A DNA stretch of 64,000 nt from Kiritimatiellaceae bacterium (lineage in GTDB: Bacteria; Verrucomicrobiota; Kiritimatiellia; Kiritimatiellales; Tichowtungiaceae): NCBI GenBank assembly GCA_013141415.1, contig JABFQY010000001.1, positions 62,001 to 126,000 of the forward strand, in the 5' to 3' direction. The translations under genes were made by a program, and so were the position numbers. How positions within the stretch are numbered: position 1 is the stretch's first letter; each line of letters opens with the position of its first letter. Under the pieces are notes generated by a model. The model searched no databases and was not told the DNA's origin. It worked only from the letters and a program-made list of their open reading frames with translations. Below, one piece after another: positions 24,048 through 32,224 of the stretch.

Positions 24048-24824
24048 ATGACTCCGGAACTTCTCAGCCAGCTGACCGGCCGTTTTAGAATCTACGTTGA
24101 CCGTTACCGCACGGATGGCCAGCTCCATCCGATGCATCAACTCAAACTGGAACATACCATTCGCGTCGCCGCCGATGCCCGCACCATCGCCACCGGCATG
24201 AACTGGCCGGAAGAAGAAGTTTGTTTGGCGGAAGCGGTTGGACTTTTTCACGACGTCGCGCGCTTTCCGCAGTTTAAACAGTACCGCTCATTTTCCGACG
24301 CCGACACCGTGGATCATGGCGAGCTGGGCGTCCAGACCTTGGGAAAAGAAAACCTGCTCGAAGGCGTTGCCGCCGAACCTCGAGCCCTGATTTTACATTC
24401 CGTGCAGTACCACAACAAAAAGGATTTGCCGTCTTCGCTGACTGCGCACGAGGAAAAACATTTGCGGCTGATCCGCGACGCCGACCGGCTCGATATCTTT
24501 TTTATCTGCTGGGATTCCATTAAAACCGGACATATCCACGATCATCCGGAAATCATCATGAATATTGATTTCAACAGCCCGCCGACCCCGGCGGTACTGG
24601 AGCAGTTCGAGCGCGGAGAAAAAATCGATTACCGCTGTATGAAAAGCATGTCCGACCGTTTTGTTCTTCAGCTCAGCTGGATCCACGACCTGAGCTACGC
24701 GTCAACCAAACGGCTGGTTCGCGAGCGCGGCATTCTCGACAAGTTCATTGATGTGATGCCGGTCAAAAACGACCGCTTATTGCGCTGCTTTGACAAAACC
24801 TCTGAATTTCTCGGCAAGGTTTGA
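24048..24824 (+). CDS. HD-domain metal-dependent phosphohydrolase
   Basis: A 258-residue hydrolase of the HD superfamily. The metal-binding set is LEHTIRVA (first His near 34), LFHDVARFPQF (the HD pair near 69-70) and IRDADRLD (distal Asp near 147). Such proteins cleave phosphate esters of nucleotides or nucleic acids; this small stand-alone type is close to uncharacterised HD proteins, and the substrate is unknown. It starts 5 nt after the membrane protein gene without its own SD, consistent with coupling. It is convergent with trxA, with 4 nt between the stops. Confidence 0.85.
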   Translation: MTPELLSQLTGRFRIYVDRYRTDGQLHPMHQLKLEHTIRVAADARTIATGMNWPEEEVCLAEAVGLFHDVARFPQFKQYRSFSDADTVDHGELGVQTLGKENLLEGVAAEPRALILHSVQYHNKKDLPSSLTAHEEKHLRLIRDADRLDIFFICWDSIKTGHIHDHPEIIMNIDFNSPPTPAVLEQFERGEKIDYRCMKSMSDRFVLQLSWIHDLSYASTKRLVRERGILDKFIDVMPVKNDRLLRCFDKTSEFLGKV

Positions 24825-24828
24825 CGCT

Positions 24829-25143
24829 TTACGCCGTCAGGATTTCGACGAGCGCGGCTTCCTGCTGGACGCCGATGAAGTCGCGGACTTTCTGTCCGTT
24901 TTTGAAAAGGATCAGCGTCGGAATGGAGCGTACGCCGAACTGTGCGGCCAGCGCCGGACTTTCATCCACATTCACTTTGGCAATGACGGCTTTGTCGCCG
25001 ACTTTGGCAGAAACTTTATCGAGAATCGGGGCCTGCATTTTGCATGGGCCGCACCACGGAGCCCAGAAATCGACCAGTACGGTTCCGGAAGCAACGGTGT
25101 TTGTGAAATTAGCGGCGTTAAGTTCTTTTACCTGATCAGACAT
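24829..25143 (-). CDS. trxA: Thioredoxin
   Basis: A 104-residue classic thioredoxin. The active site is WAPWCGPCKMQAPIL with the redox pair WCGPC. The NVDESPALAAQFGVRSIPT block contains the cis-Pro. It reduces disulfides in cytoplasmic proteins and should be recharged by the thioredoxin reductase encoded at 38076-38996. AAGGAGAA lies 7 nt before the ATG, and a good promoter sits 26 nt upstream. Confidence 0.97.
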   Translation of the reverse strand: MSDQVKELNAANFTNTVASGTVLVDFWAPWCGPCKMQAPILDKVSAKVGDKAVIAKVNVDESPALAAQFGVRSIPTLILFKNGQKVRDFIGVQQEAALVEILTA

Positions 25144-25169
25144 GGGAGTTCTCCTTTTTTACAATTCCG

Positions 25170-25198
25170 ACTATACAGGTTGGGTATCGCCGGAACAA
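25170..25198 (-). promoter_or_regulatory. trxA promoter
   Basis: On the minus strand TTGTTC (25198-25193), a 17-nt spacer and TATAGT (25175-25170). It gives a leader of about 20 nt with an SD, the ordinary leadered type. Confidence 0.68.
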
Positions 25199-25206
25199 GT
25201 GGGGAG

Positions 25207-26307
25207 TTAGACATTGAAGAGGAATTCGATGACGTCGCCGTCCTGCACGACGTAATCTTTGCCTTCGGTGCGCATCAGCCCCTTTTCGCGGCAGCCGGTT
25301 TCGCCGCCGTAGGTGATGTAGTCGTTATAGGAAATCACCTGCGCGCGAATGAAGCCGCGCTCAAAGTCAGTATGAATCACGCCTGCCGACGCCGGGGCTT
25401 TCCAGCCGCGGTGAATCGTCCACGCATGAACTTCCTTCGGCCCGGCGGTGAGGTAGCTGATGAGTCCGAGCGTGTGGTAACCGGTACGGGCAATCTGGTC
25501 GAGGCCGCTTTCGGTTACGTTGTACTCCTTGAGAAATTCCGCCGCTTCGGCTTCGTCCATGCCGATCAAATCCTCTTCCATCTTCGCGCAGATTTTCACG
25601 GTGTCGGCGCCCTTGGAGTCGGCGTAGGCGCGGACGGCTTTCACCCACTCGTTGTCTTCGGCCATACCGGCCTCGTCCACGTTGGCGCAGTAGATGATTT
25701 TCTTATCGGTCAGCAACGGCGACTCTTTCAGAAACGCCTTGATGTCATCGGTATCATGCTCCGGAAAACTGACCGCCGGTTTGCCTTCGCCGAGATGGGC
25801 CATCAGGCGTTTTACTGCCGCCAGTTGCTCTGCCAGCTTCTTATCGTTGCGGGCCAGTTTTTCCATCCGCTGGACGCGGGCCTCCACGGTTTGGTAATCG
25901 GACAGAATCAGCTCGGTTTCGATCACTTCGATATCGCGCAGCGGATCGACAGAACCGTCCACATGCACCACATTTTCATCTTCAAAGCAGCGGATGACAT
26001 GGAGCAGGGCGTCGGTCTCGCGGACGTTGGCCAGAAATTTATTGCCGAGACCTTCGCCGCGGCTCGCGCCTTTCACCAGACCGGCGATATCGACGAAATC
26101 GACCGTGGCATAAACCACCTTTTTCGGGTTGGCCAGCGTTGCCAGTTTATTTACGCGCGGATCGGGAACCGGAACAATCGCCTTGTTCGGCTCAATCGTG
26201 CAGAAAGGATAGTTGGCGGCCTCCGCGTTTTGCGCGCGCGTCAGCGCGTTGAAAATTGTCGACTTTCCGACGTTCGGCAGACCCAGAATACCAATGCTCA
26301 AACTCAT
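25207..26307 (-). CDS. ychF: Ribosome-associated ATPase YchF
   Basis: A 366-residue Obg-family P-loop protein that prefers ATP and binds ribosomes; it is linked to stress responses and translation. [17 protein letters not shown] is the P-loop, [23 protein letters not shown] the G3 and switch II region, and [12 protein letters not shown] follows. A coiled coil covers about 130-200 ([18 protein letters not shown]). The C-terminal TGS-like domain ends [34 protein letters not shown] 7 nt before the ATG is the SD. Confidence 0.97.
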   Translation of the reverse strand: MSLSIGILGLPNVGKSTIFNALTRAQNAEAANYPFCTIEPNKAIVPVPDPRVNKLATLANPKKVVYATVDFVDIAGLVKGASRGEGLGNKFLANVRETDALLHVIRCFEDENVVHVDGSVDPLRDIEVIETELILSDYQTVEARVQRMEKLARNDKKLAEQLAAVKRLMAHLGEGKPAVSFPEHDTDDIKAFLKESPLLTDKKIIYCANVDEAGMAEDNEWVKAVRAYADSKGADTVKICAKMEEDLIGMDEAEAAEFLKEYNVTESGLDQIARTGYHTLGLISYLTAGPKEVHAWTIHRGWKAPASAGVIHTDFERGFIRAQVISYNDYITYGGETGCREKGLMRTEGKDYVVQDGDVIEFLFNV

Positions 26308-26375
26308 AGATTTACTCCGTAAAAGCCGTGGAAGTTAGCCGCAAAAGCACGCCATGACCACAAAAAACAGAGCGT

Positions 26376-27338
26376 TTATTGCGCGGAAACGTAGGCCGTG
26401 GCAGCGCGAACAGCTTCGAGAACTTTTTCGCGCAGTTCGGTGACGCGCGGAGCATCCGAAGCGAAGGCGGCGAGGACTTCCTGTTCGCTGATCTCTTTCG
26501 GCTCTTTGATGGCCAGCGCTTCGAGCTGTTTGGTGACTGCCGGTTTTTCCATTCCAAGAAAACGGACTTCCTGAGGAATGCGTTCGATCAGATCGCGGTA
26601 GCCCGCGATAACGGGACTCCAGACTTCGGAATCCTCGAAGCGGTTGAACACCTTGCTCGATTCTTCCCAGTAAGGGTTCTTTTTTCCGGCCAGCAGCGCG
26701 AAGAAGGAGGCGGCCAGTTTTTGCTTAATGCCTTCGTCACCGCCGATTGGCCGTTTCGGGAAGAGGAGCTTTTCGTGTTTTTCGATCAGCGCATGCAGTA
26801 TCGCCTCGAAGTGATAGACCGTTTCGGTTTTCGGCGGTTTGCCGCCAAGCAGGCCGACGACCGCTTCCTGCACCTTTTCGATTTCGGCAAGTTTCAGTTC
26901 AGGATCAACAACCAGAAATGTTTCGCCGGTCGTCTTGTGTTCGTAAACGCGAACCTTGGTTTGGTCGGCGCGAACCTGAACATCCTTTTCGATCAGAATC
27001 TTTTTGCGCTCAAGCATGACGGCGAGAATGTAGATGGCGTTGGTGTCATCGGCGTCTTCCTTGGCGACCATGTTGCGCAGAAGCGTTTCCGCGTTCTCTT
27101 TTTTCATTACTTCAGTCGGCGGCGGCGGAATGCGGAAAATGCTTTTCCACGCGCTGAGGCCGTGGTCGGGTTGGGTTTCATTCCACCAGGCGAGGCGGTA
27201 GTCTTCGCGGACGTATTCGCCGTCCTGAAAAAGCAGACGGGTCATGATCTCTTCTTTATCGGAAAACGGCTCATGGGTTCCGGCGCAGAGGTCGGAACGT
27301 CGTTTGATCTGCCAGCTTTCTTCGCGTACGGATGACAT
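26376..27338 (-). CDS. Uncharacterised protein with N-terminal Cys-containing motif
   Basis: A 320-residue soluble protein, not recognised as a named enzyme. The first 60 residues have a compact motif, WQIKRRSDLCAGTHEPFSD then REDYRLAWW, that looks like a conserved binding or zinc-ribbon-like block with a single Cys. The rest is helical and charged, with DADDTNAIYILAVMLERK, VYEHKTTGETFLVVDPEL and helices to the C-terminus. No signal peptide or membrane helix. It lies between ychF and pgsA on the same strand with gaps of 68 and 38 nt. Confidence 0.65.
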   Translation of the reverse strand: MSSVREESWQIKRRSDLCAGTHEPFSDKEEIMTRLLFQDGEYVREDYRLAWWNETQPDHGLSAWKSIFRIPPPPTEVMKKENAETLLRNMVAKEDADDTNAIYILAVMLERKKILIEKDVQVRADQTKVRVYEHKTTGETFLVVDPELKLAEIEKVQEAVVGLLGGKPPKTETVYHFEAILHALIEKHEKLLFPKRPIGGDEGIKQKLAASFFALLAGKKNPYWEESSKVFNRFEDSEVWSPVIAGYRDLIERIPQEVRFLGMEKPAVTKQLEALAIKEPKEISEQEVLAAFASDAPRVTELREKVLEAVRAATAYVSAQ

Positions 27339-27376
27339 AGGGTGGAGAGGTTACAGGGCTGGTTCGCTTTTTCAAT

Positions 27377-27940
27377 TCAATTACTGAAGAGCGACCGGTT
27401 TTCGCGGAAGTAAACAATGCCGCTCCAGACGGTCAGCGCAGTGACCACTCCGGCCATCCACAGCATGATCAGCTGGAATGAATCGCTTTCCAGAAAACTC
27501 CACGAAACAATCGAGTTGGCGGCAAGAGCCAGCAGCACGGTGCTGATATAAACCATTTGCCAAATGGTTTTCTGTTTTCCCCAGACGCTGGCGGCGAGGA
27601 CGAGGCCTTTATCGATGGCCAGCAGGCGCAGGCCGGTCACCATCATTTCGCGGGAAAGGATGAGCGTGACCATCCATGCCGGCATAATTCCGAGCTCAAC
27701 GAAGCCGATGAAGGCGGCGGCGGTGAGGACTTTGTCGGCCAGCGGATCCATCAGCGTCCCGAAGGCGGAGCAGCCGTACACTTTGCGGGCGAGGTGCCCG
27801 TCGAGTGCGTCGGTGAGTGCAGCAATGCCGAAAAAGAACACGGCGGCAATCGGCGCGCCGGGGAAAGAGGCGCTTAGACACACCATAAAAACGGCGGCCA
27901 GAACAAAACGGCTGGTGGTGAGGATGTTGGGCAGTTTCAT
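27377..27940 (-). CDS. pgsA: CDP-diacylglycerol-glycerol-3-phosphate 3-phosphatidyltransferase
   Basis: A 187-residue membrane enzyme that makes phosphatidylglycerol-phosphate, the committed step to phosphatidylglycerol. The CDP-alcohol phosphotransferase motif D-x2-D-G-x2-A-R-x8-G-x3-D-x3-D is complete in DALDGHLARKVYG, FGTLMDPLADK (about 43-70). Five to six hydrophobic helices and the SREMMVTGLRLLA block are typical. The start overlaps the stop of the upstream RodZ-like gene by 4 nt, so ftsK, the RodZ-like gene and pgsA run as one operon. Confidence 0.95.
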   Translation of the reverse strand: MKLPNILTTSRFVLAAVFMVCLSASFPGAPIAAVFFFGIAALTDALDGHLARKVYGCSAFGTLMDPLADKVLTAAAFIGFVELGIMPAWMVTLILSREMMVTGLRLLAIDKGLVLAASVWGKQKTIWQMVYISTVLLALAANSIVSWSFLESDSFQLIMLWMAGVVTALTVWSGIVYFRENRSLFSN

Positions 27941-28542
27941 CGTGAACTTTCAATTTTACCGGGCTCGACAAGGTAAAGATCGGGCAGGGGTTCATCGAGG
28001 AGTTTGCGGGCCGCTTTAGTTTGTACAACGGGCACGGCGGGCTTTGCCGCAAGATGGCGGCGTACACAGCTGGAGACGCTGACGATCAGAATAATCAATA
28101 TGATCAGCCCCGCAATTCCGATGGCGAGTGCGCGGATATCTTTTGCCACATAAGGCTTCAGGCCCGGCAAAAACTTTTTGAAGGGGGCGCTTAGCCACAC
28201 CAGCGGATTGAGTTTTGCGGGAAGCCATTTGAGTTTGAACGAAAATGCAGAAGAGCGTTGTCTGTTTTTTTCGAGCTGGCTTTCTTCATCAATCAGCGGC
28301 TTCGGTTTTGGGGCATGCCGTGTGATGTATTCTTCAATGAGCGGATCCGGGTTCAGTCCGAGATATCCGGCGTAAATCCGGATAAACCCCTTGGCATAAG
28401 TCGGCGCGGCCATGAGAGAGAAGTCGTCGGCCTCCATGGCGGCAATCATCTTGGTTAGGATCTTCGTCGCGATGCCGGCATCGTGTTCACTGACACCTTT
28501 TGCCTCGCGCGCGGCCTTTAACTTTTGTCCGAGTGTTGCCAT
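27937..28542 (-). CDS. RodZ-like membrane protein with N-terminal helix-turn-helix
   Basis: 201 residues. The N-terminal 75 form an Xre-type HTH_25 domain (LGQKLKAAREAKGVSEHDAGIATKI, then TYAKGFIRIYAGYLGLNPD), as in RodZ/YmfM. A basic linker precedes a single membrane helix at about 142-160 (LAIGIAGLIILIILIVSVSS), and a short periplasmic tail of about 40 residues follows. RodZ links MreB to the wall machinery. This protein lacks the larger beta-domain of E. coli RodZ and is better called RodZ-like. It sits 5 nt after ftsK and overlaps pgsA. Confidence 0.82.
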   Translation of the reverse strand: MATLGQKLKAAREAKGVSEHDAGIATKILTKMIAAMEADDFSLMAAPTYAKGFIRIYAGYLGLNPDPLIEEYITRHAPKPKPLIDEESQLEKNRQRSSAFSFKLKWLPAKLNPLVWLSAPFKKFLPGLKPYVAKDIRALAIGIAGLIILIILIVSVSSCVRRHLAAKPAVPVVQTKAARKLLDEPLPDLYLVEPGKIESSR

Positions 28543-28547
28543 GGCGG

Positions 28548-30950
28548 TTATTCCTCCGGTTTATGCTCCTCGTCGTCACCGTTAAATTCCTGAGAAGCTT
28601 CCGCTTCGGAAAGAGGTTCGCCATGACCGCTGTGTTCGGGGATTTCGCCATCGAGGTCGATCAAAATATCGCGCGGGCCGGTTTCCGTCGGCGGACCGAT
28701 GACACCTTTTTCTTCAAGCATATCCATCAGGCTTGCGGCGCGGTTATAGCCGATTTTCAGGCGGCGCTGGAGTGAGGAGGTTGAAGCGCGCTTGGTGCTG
28801 CGGAGTACTTCCATGGCGGCTTCGAGAAGGTCATCGCTTTCGTTCATCTCCGGAAGTTCCGGCCGGGTACTTTCGATCTTCTGCTTGATCTCCGTGATGA
28901 ACTCCGGCGAGCCTTGAGTGCGGATAAAGTCGGTGACGCGGTGCATTTCACCGTCGCTGGTCCAGGTCCCCTGCAGGCGAACCGGTTTATTTTTGCCCGG
29001 CGGCAGGTAGAGCATATCGCCTTTGCCGAGCAGTTTTTCTGCGCCGACGGTATCAAGAATCGTGCGGCTGTCGTTGCCTTGTGCGACCTGAAAAGCGATA
29101 CGGCCCGGAATGTTGGCCTTAATCGTGCCGGTGATGACGTTGACGGACGGACGCTGTGTGGCGAGAATCATATGAATGCCGGCGGCGCGGGAAAGCTGAG
29201 CGAGACGCACGATGCACGGCTCGATTTCCTGCTGGGCGACGCTCATCAATTCGGCCAGTTCGTCCACCACGATTACGATATAGGGCAGCTTGGCCGGAAC
29301 CAGATCTTTCGGCTGGTCGGGATCTTCTTCAATGGCGGCACCGAACAGGTCGGTCTGTTTTTCGATCGGTCGGGTGTTGAAGCCTTTGATATCGCGCACC
29401 TTCACTTTTTTGAAGAGGGCGTAGCGCTTTTCCATTTCCTTAATAGCCCAGCGCAGACCGAGCGTCACCTTTTTGGCGTCGGTGATAATCGGTACGACGA
29501 GGTGCTTGAGGTTTTCATAAGCCTGAAATTCAAACGTCTTCGGGTCGATCAGAATCAACCGGAGCTGTTCCGGCGTGCGTGACAGGAGCAGGCCGGTCAG
29601 CAGTGAATTCATACAGACCGTTTTGCCTGCGCCGGTGGCCCCGGCGATCAGCATATGCGGCATGGCGGAAAGGTCGCCGACGACCATACGGCCGCTGACG
29701 TCTTTGCCGAGTGCGAGCGGCAATGCGATTTCCGGGTTATGGAAAGCGGGGCTTTCGACCAGCTCGCGGAGATAAACCGACGTGCCTTTCGTGTTTGGCA
29801 CTTCGATGCCGACAGCGCCTTTTCCGGGAATCGGCGCCTGAATGCGGATGCTTTGAGCGCGGAGCGCCAGCGCAATATTTTTTTCAAGGCCGGCGATGGC
29901 TTCAACCCGCACGCCGGGAGCCGGAGTGATTTCGTAGGACGTAACCGTCGGGCCGGTTTCGACGTGCGTGACGGTTCCATCCACGCGGAATTCCTCGAGA
30001 GTCGCCTGAAGAATCTTAGCCTTTTCCTCTGTGTTTTCGGTGGACGTGCGAGCCTCCAGCGAAGGCAGCTCGTCGAGAATGGTAAGCGGCGGGAGTTGAT
30101 AGCCCGATTCGTCGCGGCCCGGCGCGATATTCACAGAAACATTAGCCAGCTCGTCGGCAGGTGGCGGAGCGACCGGTTTCGCTTTGGCAGGTTTCGGCGG
30201 ATCTGCTTTATCCGGCTTGGCTTCCGCTTTCGGTGCCGGGGCGGCAGGCGGCGTAAACAGTTCGCTGGCGTCTGGCGCGGGCTTCAGTTTCAGAAGAGGT
30301 TTCTTCTCTTTTTCCTCCGCAGGTTTTGCCTCGCGGCTGAATCTTGGTTTCGGTGTGGCGGCGCGCGCCTCTTTGCGGCGGGCGCGGAGTTCTTTAATTT
30401 TTCCCCAAAGGAAAATGAACGGAGTGAAAGGATGCATGCCGGTCAGCTGAAGAATTGCGAGAATGAAAACCGTGATGAAAATAATTCCGGCACCGGTGTG
30501 GTTGATCAGCCGACCCAGTGTACGGATTGCCAGAAGCTGTCCGACCAGCCCGCCGGGACTGCCCACGTTGAGAAGCTCCTTCAGTCCTTTCCAAAGAACG
30601 GGCTGATATTCAAAGAAGCTCGAAAGAGAAACCAGTCCGGCAGTTAGCCAGGCCCAGACCGGCCATCCGCGTTCGTAGGAGCGGAATGTCATCATCAGTC
30701 CGCCCGTCAGAAGAACGAACGGCACCAGATAGCCGCCGACGCCGAAAAGCAGAAATCCGATGAACGCAAACCACGCGCCCAGCGGGCCGACCAGATTGTG
30801 CGGCGGTGATGCCGGCGGGTCATGCAGGAAGCCGATATCCTCGGCGTTGAATGAAAACACACAAAGGAAGCTGAGCAGACAGAGCGCCAGAAGAATGACA
30901 CCGATCGCTTCGCGCTTCGGAGAACGGACTGTTTCAGATTGTTTTGCCAT
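28548..30950 (-). CDS. ftsK: DNA translocase FtsK/SpoIIIE
   Basis: An 800-residue septal DNA pump that clears chromosome ends at division. Four N-terminal membrane helices cover about 15-170. A Pro/Ala/Lys-rich linker of about 100 residues follows, then the alpha domain (VTHVETGPTVTSYEITPAPGV) and the RecA-like motor with Walker A GATGAGKTVCMNSLL and Walker B YIVIVVDELAELM. IHMILATQRPSVNVITGTIKANI is also diagnostic. The C-terminal gamma winged helix is STSSLQRRLKIGYNRAASLMDMLE. It has no SD; the -10 box ends 7 nt before the ATG, suggesting a leaderless mRNA. Confidence 0.97.
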   Translation of the reverse strand: MAKQSETVRSPKREAIGVILLALCLLSFLCVFSFNAEDIGFLHDPPASPPHNLVGPLGAWFAFIGFLLFGVGGYLVPFVLLTGGLMMTFRSYERGWPVWAWLTAGLVSLSSFFEYQPVLWKGLKELLNVGSPGGLVGQLLAIRTLGRLINHTGAGIIFITVFILAILQLTGMHPFTPFIFLWGKIKELRARRKEARAATPKPRFSREAKPAEEKEKKPLLKLKPAPDASELFTPPAAPAPKAEAKPDKADPPKPAKAKPVAPPPADELANVSVNIAPGRDESGYQLPPLTILDELPSLEARTSTENTEEKAKILQATLEEFRVDGTVTHVETGPTVTSYEITPAPGVRVEAIAGLEKNIALALRAQSIRIQAPIPGKGAVGIEVPNTKGTSVYLRELVESPAFHNPEIALPLALGKDVSGRMVVGDLSAMPHMLIAGATGAGKTVCMNSLLTGLLLSRTPEQLRLILIDPKTFEFQAYENLKHLVVPIITDAKKVTLGLRWAIKEMEKRYALFKKVKVRDIKGFNTRPIEKQTDLFGAAIEEDPDQPKDLVPAKLPYIVIVVDELAELMSVAQQEIEPCIVRLAQLSRAAGIHMILATQRPSVNVITGTIKANIPGRIAFQVAQGNDSRTILDTVGAEKLLGKGDMLYLPPGKNKPVRLQGTWTSDGEMHRVTDFIRTQGSPEFITEIKQKIESTRPELPEMNESDDLLEAAMEVLRSTKRASTSSLQRRLKIGYNRAASLMDMLEEKGVIGPPTETGPRDILIDLDGEIPEHSGHGEPLSEAEASQEFNGDDEEHKPEE

Positions 30951-30957
30951 TTCGGCG

Positions 30958-30985
30958 AGTATAGCCGCAGAAATTTGATTTTGAA
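30958..30985 (-). promoter_or_regulatory. ftsK promoter, predicted leaderless
   Basis: Minus strand: TTCAAA (30985-30980), a 16-nt spacer and TATACT (30963-30958), then 7 nt to the ATG at 30950. Confidence 0.55.
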
Positions 30986-31019
30986 TACCGAAATTATATT
31001 TATCTGAGGCTTATATATG

Positions 31020-31049
31020 AAAAAACCCCGCCGGGAAGGCGGGGCTTTT
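31020..31049 (-). terminator. Intrinsic terminator of the first EF-hand gene
   Basis: Stem CCCCGCC/GGCGGGG with a 5-nt loop, flanked by A-runs on the left. Read on the minus strand it ends in a U-run. Closely similar in layout to the terminator at 35185-35217. Confidence 0.85.
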
Positions 31050-31073
31050 GAGGCAACCAAATCAACGTTTGGT

Positions 31074-31313
31074 TTATTTTGCGTCTTTTTTCGGTGCTGC
31101 CGGCTTCGGCTTCAGTTCTTCAGCGGACAGAACGCCGTCCTTGTTTATATCTTTTTTGTCAAAGGCTGCTGCTGCCGTTTTTTCATTGAAAGGTTTGCCA
31201 GCCTTTTCGACGGCGGCTTTTCTCTCGGCAAGGAATTGTTCTTTAGTCTGGTCGGCCGCGCTTGCGACAACACCGATCATAGCGATTGCGATAAACAGAA
31301 GTAATTTCTTCAT
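31074..31313 (-). CDS. Small secreted EF-hand protein
   Basis: 79 residues: a signal peptide MKKLLLFIAIAMIGVVASA, a short helical charged region, and one calcium-binding-type loop DINKDGVLSAEE (about 55-66), then a Pro/Lys-rich tail. The loop has Asp/Asn/Asp at positions 1, 3 and 5 and Glu at 12, a canonical EF-hand. A paralogue of the same plan is encoded at 35243-35491. It probably binds calcium in the periplasm; the role is unknown. GGGGAGAG before the ATG is the SD, and a strong terminator follows the stop. Confidence 0.85.
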   Translation of the reverse strand: MKKLLLFIAIAMIGVVASAADQTKEQFLAERKAAVEKAGKPFNEKTAAAAFDKKDINKDGVLSAEELKPKPAAPKKDAK

Positions 31314-31412
31314 TTTGCTCTCCCCTTGATATATTTGACCCTAAACAAGAACCCCTCCATCGGAGCCCATCATGCGGGACAAAGATGACGCGAATTCAGC
31401 CTAAAGTCAAAA

Positions 31413-32213
31413 CTATAAGAGGGAGCACTTCGTAATCAGCACTACGGGAACGCGGGCCAGCTGAGGGTAAAGCGCGCGCCAGTCGTCGCTTTCATACGGA
31501 ACTTTCGCACGGATTTCAGCCTCGCTCATTTCTGAAATCGGCATCGGCGCAGGTTCCAGCAACCGGTCAATGGTCAGTCCGGCGGCGTGAAGCCATTCGG
31601 TGACGGTTGAAACCGGCCAGTAGCGGGCGGCGCTCATCGTTTGATCGTCGAGTGACATGCGGACATCCGGTTCGGGGTGGAAATAGTCCGGCAGAAAAAC
31701 GCCGTCTTCGCCGTCGCCGATGTCGAGCCACTCGCCGGCGTACAGCGGATGACCGGTTATCAGCAGAAACGTTCCGCCGGGCTTAAGCATCGCGGCGGCG
31801 TCGGCAATTACTTTTTGCGGATCGGCGGAGAACGGAAGGGCGTAAGTCGAGTGGATTAGATCAAATCGGCCCAAATCACCCATCGCGTCCATTGAAACGC
31901 ACCGGAAATCGACGGCGACCTTTTCCTTGGCGGCGAGTTTGCGCCCGCATGCCAGTTGTTTTTCCGAAATATCGATGGCAAGACAGTCGGCACCTTGTTT
32001 GGCCAGAAAGATGGAATTCTGTCCTGCACCGCAACCTATCTCGAGAGACCGCAGGCTGCGGACATCAGGTAAAAGGCGGAGAACGGAGTCGCCCGGCAAG
32101 AGCGGACCGTAATGAAAATCGTCTGTCGAGATGCGTGTCTCTTTTTGGTAGAGCGCCGCGAGGTCGTCCCAGTAGCGCGCGCTGCTTTGATCACTGTTGC
32201 CGTTAAATTGCAT
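31413..32213 (-). CDS. Class I SAM-dependent methyltransferase
   Basis: 266 residues with a Rossmann methyltransferase core: motif I SLEIGCGAGQNSIFLA (about 53-68), acidic motif II CLAIDISEKQL, DFRCVSMDAM (motif III) and FDLIHSTYALPF (motif IV). The C-terminal part has a HPLYAGEWLDIGDG segment and a long acceptor-specific region. It groups with generic Methyltransf_11/25 proteins; the substrate is unknown. It lies 11 nt downstream of the sulfatase gene on the same strand, so the two could be co-transcribed, although no functional link is evident. Confidence 0.88.
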   Translation of the reverse strand: MQFNGNSDQSSARYWDDLAALYQKETRISTDDFHYGPLLPGDSVLRLLPDVRSLRSLEIGCGAGQNSIFLAKQGADCLAIDISEKQLACGRKLAAKEKVAVDFRCVSMDAMGDLGRFDLIHSTYALPFSADPQKVIADAAAMLKPGGTFLLITGHPLYAGEWLDIGDGEDGVFLPDYFHPEPDVRMSLDDQTMSAARYWPVSTVTEWLHAAGLTIDRLLEPAPMPISEMSEAEIRAKVPYESDDWRALYPQLARVPVVLITKCSLL

Positions 32214-32224
32214 TCGCCCGCTTT

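Noticed and set aside
24790-26322. A 510-codon open frame on the plus strand opposite trxA and ychF
   Set aside because: It spans two well-supported genes and their gap on the other strand; the translation has no known motif.
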